Source: Bacteroidota bacterium (lineage in GTDB: Bacteria; Bacteroidota; Bacteroidia; B-17B0; Aurantibacillaceae). From it: a DNA stretch of 49,369 bases. Made by a program: the position numbers and the translations under genes. The notes under the pieces are model-generated. The model ran no database searches. It was not told the origin of the DNA and was given only the letters and a program-made list of their open reading frames with translations. The stretch lies in contig JAIUNM010000002.1 of assembly GCA_020162035.1 (NCBI GenBank), positions 190,533 to 239,901 on the forward strand. Direction: 5' to 3'. Shown one piece after another: positions 44,545-49,369 of this stretch (positions are counted from its first letter, which is position 1; the number at the start of each line of letters is the position of its first letter).

Positions 44545-46527
44545 ATGAAGAAATTTTACACACTACTTATTATTCATTTGTTTTTTGTAACTAAAGCACA
44601 AACTTATTTAATGAATAATAATACAACAGTTAATTTAACTTGCCCTTCAACCTCTTTATTTTATGACAGTGGAAATAGCGGTGGCAATTATAGTAATAGT
44701 GAAAATTACACTAAAACATTTAATGCCCCTGCAGGTTCTTGCTTAAGTATAACTTTACAAAATATTGATTTAGAAAATTGTTGTGATTATTTAAGAATTT
44801 ATGATGGACCAAATACAGCTTCTCCCTTAATTGTGAACTTAGCTGGTACAATTGCTGGTCCGGTTACATATTTTTCCACTGGCTCATCTTTAACATTTGA
44901 TTATCACTCTGACTTTAGTCTAGTTTACGCAGGTTGGCAAGCAACAATCACATGTGTTTCAGCATGCTCTGGCCCTCCAACACCAGGCACTGCTGCATTA
45001 ACAACTGCTACTAATTGTACAGGACCTACATCAGTTAATCTTTCAACAAGCGGAGCTTCACCGTTGGCTTGTGGTATAACTTACGTTTGGCAAAGTGCAC
45101 CAGCCGCATCAGGCCCATGGACAAATATAGCAGGATCAAACAACATGAATCCTTTTACAACAACAATTTCTGCTACTACTTTTTTCAGAATGCGCTCACA
45201 ATGCAATGCAGCAAGCAGTGTATTTACAAACACTATCAGTGCAACAAGTGGCACAACTACAATACCATGTGCACTTTCAACTTACACATCAGCTTTAATT
45301 ACATATAGTTTTGAAGCGTTTGCAGGCACAACATTACCAACTACCGATGACGTTTTGTTTAATTCAATTACAATGTTTGGCTTTCCTGTATGTTTTGGAG
45401 GTTCACAATATTGGGGAGGTTATGTGGCAAGTAATGGAGCCTTTGTGTTTGATGGAGTTCCATGTTATCCAAATATTCTAACTTCAACATATGCCGCAGG
45501 TGGCATTGGCACTGGCTATACTATACCTAATCCAGCCCCAACAGTTGGTACTTCAATTCCAAGAAATGCAATTTTGGGGCCTTGGCAAGACATTAACCCA
45601 TCTTTAGGGGGCACTATTCGTTATTACACAACTGGCACAGCACCTAATAGAAAATTTGTTGTTTCTTATGAATCAATTCCTATGTATTCATGTGGCACAT
45701 CAAGTCCTAGCATTTATTTTACAGGACAAATAAAAATTTACGAAACTACAAACATCATAGAAATACATGTTGGTAATAAAGGCGTTTGTCCTGGGTTTAA
45801 TAATGGGGAGGCTGTTATGGGCTTACATAGTTTTGATGGAACAGTTTACATACCACCAGTAAACGCAACAGCTCATAATGCAATGGGAGTATCGCCATAC
45901 AACCAATGGACTATGAGCAACAGAGCCTATCGTTTCAATTCACCTTGCGCATCTAATGCTGGGCCTTGTGTTGTATTACCAATTGGATTTGTGAAGTTTA
46001 AAGGGGACAATATTGATAAATACAATAAATTATCATGGACAATTGAAAAAAATTCAAATTTCAAATATTTCTCAATCGAAAGAAGTTTAGATGGAGTAAA
46101 TTTTGTTGAAATTGGTACAGTTGGTGCCTCTAATGCCACAGAATACGACTTTAATGATGAGACTCACAAACCTTTTACAATTAATTATTACAGAGTTACA
46201 GGTTTTGGACAAAACGAACAACAAAGTAAAACTTATATAGTCCCAATAGGAAGTAATGCTGATAATTTTGAAATTGGTAATTTATTCCCGAATCCAACAA
46301 CAAAATCATTTAATGTTCAAATTAACTCAAAATCAATACAACAATTAAAAATTAGTGTATGTAATTCTATGGGTGTTGAAATGTATAATGAGTATATTAC
46401 AACTCAATTAGGTTATTCAGAATATGAAATTAATACTGAAAATTTAGCTACAGGCTTATACATTGTTAAGTTTTTAAATAAACAAAATCAACACTTAAGC
46501 AAACAAAAACTAATGATTACCAAGTAA
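44545..46527 (+). CDS. CUB-domain protein with T9SS type-A sorting domain
   Basis: 660 aa, signal peptide 1-19. Order: a CUB-like domain about 30-132 (SITLQNIDLENCCDYLRIYDGPN); an Ig-like segment about 140-235 (ITYVWQSAPAASGPW); a nidogen-like region about 240-455 (GGYVASNGAFVFDGV, RNAILGPWQDINPSLGGTIRYY, IKIYETTNIIEIHVG); a short beta segment (FKGDNIDKYNKLSWTIEKNS) typical before type-A tails; and a type-A sorting domain about 578-660 (GNLFPNPTTKSFNVQI, ENLATGLYIVKF, KLMITK). It is therefore exported by the T9SS, probably as an adhesive surface or released protein. Ligand unknown. Confidence 0.85.
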   Translation: MKKFYTLLIIHLFFVTKAQTYLMNNNTTVNLTCPSTSLFYDSGNSGGNYSNSENYTKTFNAPAGSCLSITLQNIDLENCCDYLRIYDGPNTASPLIVNLAGTIAGPVTYFSTGSSLTFDYHSDFSLVYAGWQATITCVSACSGPPTPGTAALTTATNCTGPTSVNLSTSGASPLACGITYVWQSAPAASGPWTNIAGSNNMNPFTTTISATTFFRMRSQCNAASSVFTNTISATSGTTTIPCALSTYTSALITYSFEAFAGTTLPTTDDVLFNSITMFGFPVCFGGSQYWGGYVASNGAFVFDGVPCYPNILTSTYAAGGIGTGYTIPNPAPTVGTSIPRNAILGPWQDINPSLGGTIRYYTTGTAPNRKFVVSYESIPMYSCGTSSPSIYFTGQIKIYETTNIIEIHVGNKGVCPGFNNGEAVMGLHSFDGTVYIPPVNATAHNAMGVSPYNQWTMSNRAYRFNSPCASNAGPCVVLPIGFVKFKGDNIDKYNKLSWTIEKNSNFKYFSIERSLDGVNFVEIGTVGASNATEYDFNDETHKPFTINYYRVTGFGQNEQQSKTYIVPIGSNADNFEIGNLFPNPTTKSFNVQINSKSIQQLKISVCNSMGVEMYNEYITTQLGYSEYEINTENLATGLYIVKFLNKQNQHLSKQKLMITK

Positions 46528-46598
46528 TTACAGTTTTTCTTGTTAACATTTACTTTATAAATTGGTGTTTTTTACTTACAATTTTCATTTAGCTGCCT

Positions 46599-46606
46599 TA
46601 TATTTG
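46599..46606 (+). promoter_or_regulatory. Candidate -7 element (TATATTTG) for parC
   Basis: Exact TAnnTTTG match ending 16 nt before the parC ATG, the same spacing as at 44135-44142. No suitable -33 TTTG is visible. Confidence 0.45.
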
Positions 46607-46622
46607 TAGTCTGTAGAAAAAT

Positions 46623-49265
46623 ATGGACGATAATATACTTTTTGAAGGATTTGATGGGGAAAATGACCATAAAGATGTAGATAACATTACACATGTAAGT
46701 GGAATGTTTAAAAATTGGTTTATTGATTATGCTAGTTATGTAATTTTAGAACGTGCTGTACCTTCTATTGAAGATGGCTTAAAACCTGTGCAACGTAGGA
46801 TTTTACACAGCATGTGGGAATTAGAAGATGGGCGATACAATAAAGTTGCCAATTTAATTGGTAACACTATGAAATATCACCCACACGGTGATGCGAGTAT
46901 TGGAGATGCATTAGTTGCAATTGGACAAAAAGATTTATTAATTGATTGCCAAGGAAACTGGGGAAATATTTTAACTGGAGATAGTGCCGCTGCCCCTCGT
47001 TATATTGAAGCTAGATTAAGTAAATTAGCTAAAGATATTTTATTCAATCCGAAAACTACAGATTGGGGAATAAGTTATGATGGACGAAATAAAGAACCAA
47101 TTACTCTTCCAGTAAAATTTCCATTATTATTAGCTCAAGGTGTTGAAGGCATTGCTGTTGGTTTAGCTTGTAAAATTTTACCTCATAATTTTAACGAACT
47201 TATAGATGCTTCAATTCAAGTTTTAAAAGGAAAAAAAGTAAATATTTATCCTGATTTTCAAACTGGTGGTATTGCAGATTTTAGTGATTATAAAGATGGT
47301 TTACGTGGCGGTAAGGTAAAAGTAAGAGCAAGAATTAAAGAGCTAAATTCAAAAACACTTGTAATATCTGAAATTCCTTTTGGTACAACTACTGGCTCTT
47401 TAATTGATAGCATTTTAGCAGCTAACGAAAAAGGTAAAATTAAAATTAAAAAAGTTGAAGATAATACTAGCGAAAATGTTGAAATTTTAATTCACCTCCA
47501 ACCTGGTATTAGTCCTGATAAAACAATTGATGCACTTTATGCATTTACAAATTGCGAAATGAGTATTTCGCCAAATGCATGTATAATTGAAGATGAAAAA
47601 CCAAAATTTATCGGCGTTAGCGAAATCCTTAAAATTTCGACACAAAACACTTTAAATTTATTACGTAAAGAATTAGAAATTGAAAAGTTTGAGCTAGAAG
47701 AAAAATGGCATTTCTCTTCACTTGAAAAAATATTTATTAAAGAAGAAATGTATATTGATTTTAAAAAATATACATCAAAAGAAACTTTATTTGAATATTT
47801 ACATGAACGATTTAAACCCTTTAAAAAGAAATTTATTCGCGAAATAAATGATGATGATTTACAACGTTTAACTCAAATTCCAATGATTAGAATTACTCGC
47901 TTTGATAGTATTAAAGCCGAGGAATTAATGAAAGAATTAGACACACGAATTGCCGAAGTTAAAAATCATTTAGAAAATTTAACCGAATATGCAATTGAGT
48001 ATTTTAAAAACCTTAAAAAGAAATACAGCGAAGGCAAAGAACGTAAAACAGAAACAAAACAACTTGAAACTATTATAGCAACTCAAGTAGTTTTAGCTAA
48101 CGAAAAATTATTCTATAATAAAACTGAGGGCTTTGTTGGTACTAGTTTAAAAAAAGATGAATTTTTGTTTGAATGTAGCGACATTGATGATATAATTGCT
48201 TTTACCAAAGAAGGTAAAATGAAAATATTTAAAGTTGCCGATAAAGTATTTGTAGGGAAAGATATTATACACGTTGCAATTTTTAAAAAGAACGACGAAA
48301 GAACAACTTACAATATGATTTACCGCGATGGGCCAAAAGGCATTACGTTTATGAAACGATTTAATGTTGTTGGCGTTACACGCGATAAAGAATACGATTT
48401 AACTAAAGGAAGCAAAGATAGTTTAGTGTATTGGTTTACATCAAATCCTAATGCCGAAACAGACAAAGTAATTGTTCATTTAAGACAAGTTACTGGCTTA
48501 CGAAAATTTGAACTTGATGTTGACTTTAATGAGATGGAAATTAAAGGTCGTGCTGCTGTAGGAAACATTGTAACCAAATACACTGTAAATAAAGTTTCAT
48601 TAAAAGAAAAAGGAGCATCTACATTAGCTGGCGAAGATTATTGGTTTGATGAAAATACGCATAGGTTAAATAAAGAAGAAAGAGGGACTTACCTTGGCAA
48701 ATTTAGTGGTGATGATAAAATAATTACAATTACAGCAAGTGGTAATTATAGATTATACAACTACGATATTTTAAACCATTTTGATGAAGATATTATTTTA
48801 ATAGAAAAACACATTCCACACCAAATAATAACTTGCGTATATTTTGATGGAATAAGTAAATGTTACTTCACTAAACGTTTTGAACCTGAAATTTTAACTA
48901 CTAAAACCTTAATTGTAACAGAAAATGAAGCAAGTAGAATTGAATTAATTACTGTTCAAATTAATCCGGTAATTGAAGTAAAATTTAATAAAGAAAAAGG
49001 CAATCAATTACCTGATGAAACTATTAATTTGGTTGAATTTAGTCCTTTAATTAATATTAAAGCTAAAGGAAAAAAATTAAGTAGTTACAAAGTAAAAGAG
49101 ATAAACTTAAAAGAGCCCGAAGAAATAAAAGCTGCACGCGCTTTTTTAAAAGATGAAGATGAAAAAACAGGCTTATCTCCTATGGAACTACATCGTAGAG
49201 CAATGGAAAAATTAAATAATAAAGACTTGTTAGATGGCGATGGTCAAATCACTTTTGATTTTTAG
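46623..49265 (+). CDS. parC: DNA topoisomerase IV subunit A (ParC)
   Basis: 880 aa breakage-reunion subunit that, with ParE, unlinks daughter chromosomes. The catalytic Tyr127 is in AAPRYIEARL, the quinolone-region segment GNTMKYHPHGDAS precedes it, and the winged-helix block ERAVPSIEDGLKPVQRRIL is near 43-61. A long coiled-coil/tower region and a degenerate beta-pinwheel C-terminal domain follow. The GyrA box is absent from the C-terminal part, which favours ParC over GyrA. parE, often adjacent, is not in the window. A -7 box lies just upstream. Confidence 0.9.
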   Translation: MDDNILFEGFDGENDHKDVDNITHVSGMFKNWFIDYASYVILERAVPSIEDGLKPVQRRILHSMWELEDGRYNKVANLIGNTMKYHPHGDASIGDALVAIGQKDLLIDCQGNWGNILTGDSAAAPRYIEARLSKLAKDILFNPKTTDWGISYDGRNKEPITLPVKFPLLLAQGVEGIAVGLACKILPHNFNELIDASIQVLKGKKVNIYPDFQTGGIADFSDYKDGLRGGKVKVRARIKELNSKTLVISEIPFGTTTGSLIDSILAANEKGKIKIKKVEDNTSENVEILIHLQPGISPDKTIDALYAFTNCEMSISPNACIIEDEKPKFIGVSEILKISTQNTLNLLRKELEIEKFELEEKWHFSSLEKIFIKEEMYIDFKKYTSKETLFEYLHERFKPFKKKFIREINDDDLQRLTQIPMIRITRFDSIKAEELMKELDTRIAEVKNHLENLTEYAIEYFKNLKKKYSEGKERKTETKQLETIIATQVVLANEKLFYNKTEGFVGTSLKKDEFLFECSDIDDIIAFTKEGKMKIFKVADKVFVGKDIIHVAIFKKNDERTTYNMIYRDGPKGITFMKRFNVVGVTRDKEYDLTKGSKDSLVYWFTSNPNAETDKVIVHLRQVTGLRKFELDVDFNEMEIKGRAAVGNIVTKYTVNKVSLKEKGASTLAGEDYWFDENTHRLNKEERGTYLGKFSGDDKIITITASGNYRLYNYDILNHFDEDIILIEKHIPHQIITCVYFDGISKCYFTKRFEPEILTTKTLIVTENEASRIELITVQINPVIEVKFNKEKGNQLPDETINLVEFSPLINIKAKGKKLSSYKVKEINLKEPEEIKAARAFLKDEDEKTGLSPMELHRRAMEKLNNKDLLDGDGQITFDF

Positions 49266-49290
49266 CATTTAAAAATTAAACTCACAAAAA

Positions 49291-49317
49291 AATCCTCTCT
49301 GTTAAACAGAGAGGATT
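49291..49317 (-). terminator. Intrinsic terminator acting on the minus strand
   Basis: An 11-bp perfect stem (AATCCTCTCTG with CAGAGAGGATT) and a TTAAA loop. On the minus strand it is followed at once by a run of T (plus-strand A run, 49285-49292), so it terminates transcription entering from the right edge. On the plus strand no T run follows, so it is only a weak end for parC. Confidence 0.7.
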
Positions 49318-49343
49318 TACAAACTAAACTAGAACAACTATTA

Positions 49344-49369
49344 TTATTTCATAAGGGTTACATGGCCAA
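49344..49369 (-). CDS. Partial: possible last codons of a gene entering from the right edge
   Basis: On the minus strand the frame reads GHVTLMK followed by a stop (TAA at 49344-49346). A short basic tail after a hydrophobic strand resembles the end of T9SS type-A domains (compare GKMVLMR at the end of the PorU2-type protein). The minus-strand terminator 27 bp downstream supports a gene ending here. Only seven or eight codons are visible, so this is tentative. Confidence 0.35.

Noticed and set aside
46623..49265. Assignment as DNA gyrase subunit A
   Set aside because: No GyrA box is visible in the C-terminal domain, and that region is degenerate, as in ParC.

Overview
The window is a gene-dense, AT-rich stretch of a Bacteroidota chromosome. 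The lineage is supported by type IX secretion (T9SS) components and T9SS-sorted cargo, a TonB-dependent receptor paired with a DUF4249 lipoprotein, a RemB/Wzi-like protein, bacillithiol synthesis (BshB1), a GH3-family protein, and promoter elements of the Bacteroidota type (TAnnTTTG). Several minus-strand genes have TTG as their only sensible start codon. No tRNA, rRNA, CRISPR array, integrase or recognisable IS transposase was seen.

Layout. 68-1595: an SDR oxidoreductase, a small outer-membrane protein and a 51-residue lipoprotein. 1608-9811 (minus): nine closely packed genes (RemB/Wzi-like, lpxD, bshB1, M42 peptidase, GH3, LysE, DUF493, aldose epimerase, SPOR protein), probably one operon. 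9891-14229 (minus): a lipoprotein, a beta-barrel protein, hutH and hisS, the last two overlapping by one base. 14432-17740 (plus): TonB-dependent receptor and DUF4249 lipoprotein. 17781-21085 (minus): fabH, plsX and an orphan sensor histidine kinase. 21235-25363: the accessory region (below). 25329-31625 (minus): lepA, pth, a SET-domain gene, bamA and uppS. 31741-43945 (minus): a long secreted M1 peptidase, then a PorU2-type sortase, a PorV/PorQ-family protein and a large SprB-repeat/CHU_C protein. 44159-46527 (plus): a small secreted protein and a CUB/type-A-sorted T9SS cargo protein. 46623-49265 (plus): parC. The right edge holds a minus-strand terminator and probably the last codons of another minus-strand gene.

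The most unusual part is 21235-25363. A perfect 37-bp direct repeat brackets about 4.1 kb. The right copy is the 3' end of lepA with its stop codon; the left copy is a detached duplicate. This is the footprint expected of site-specific integration into the lepA 3' end, but no recombinase is present. Inside are an XRE-type regulator, a secreted six-cysteine protein, an outer-membrane protein, a 5'-truncated cysteine-rich reading frame and a secreted thioredoxin-like (TlpA) protein split by an apparent one-base deletion. I infer a partly decayed island whose shared theme is secreted cysteine-rich proteins plus an envelope thiol-redox protein. The rest is mostly housekeeping and envelope biogenesis: LPS (LpxD), phospholipid (PlsX/FabH), isoprenoid carrier (UppS), outer-membrane assembly (BamA) and T9SS export.
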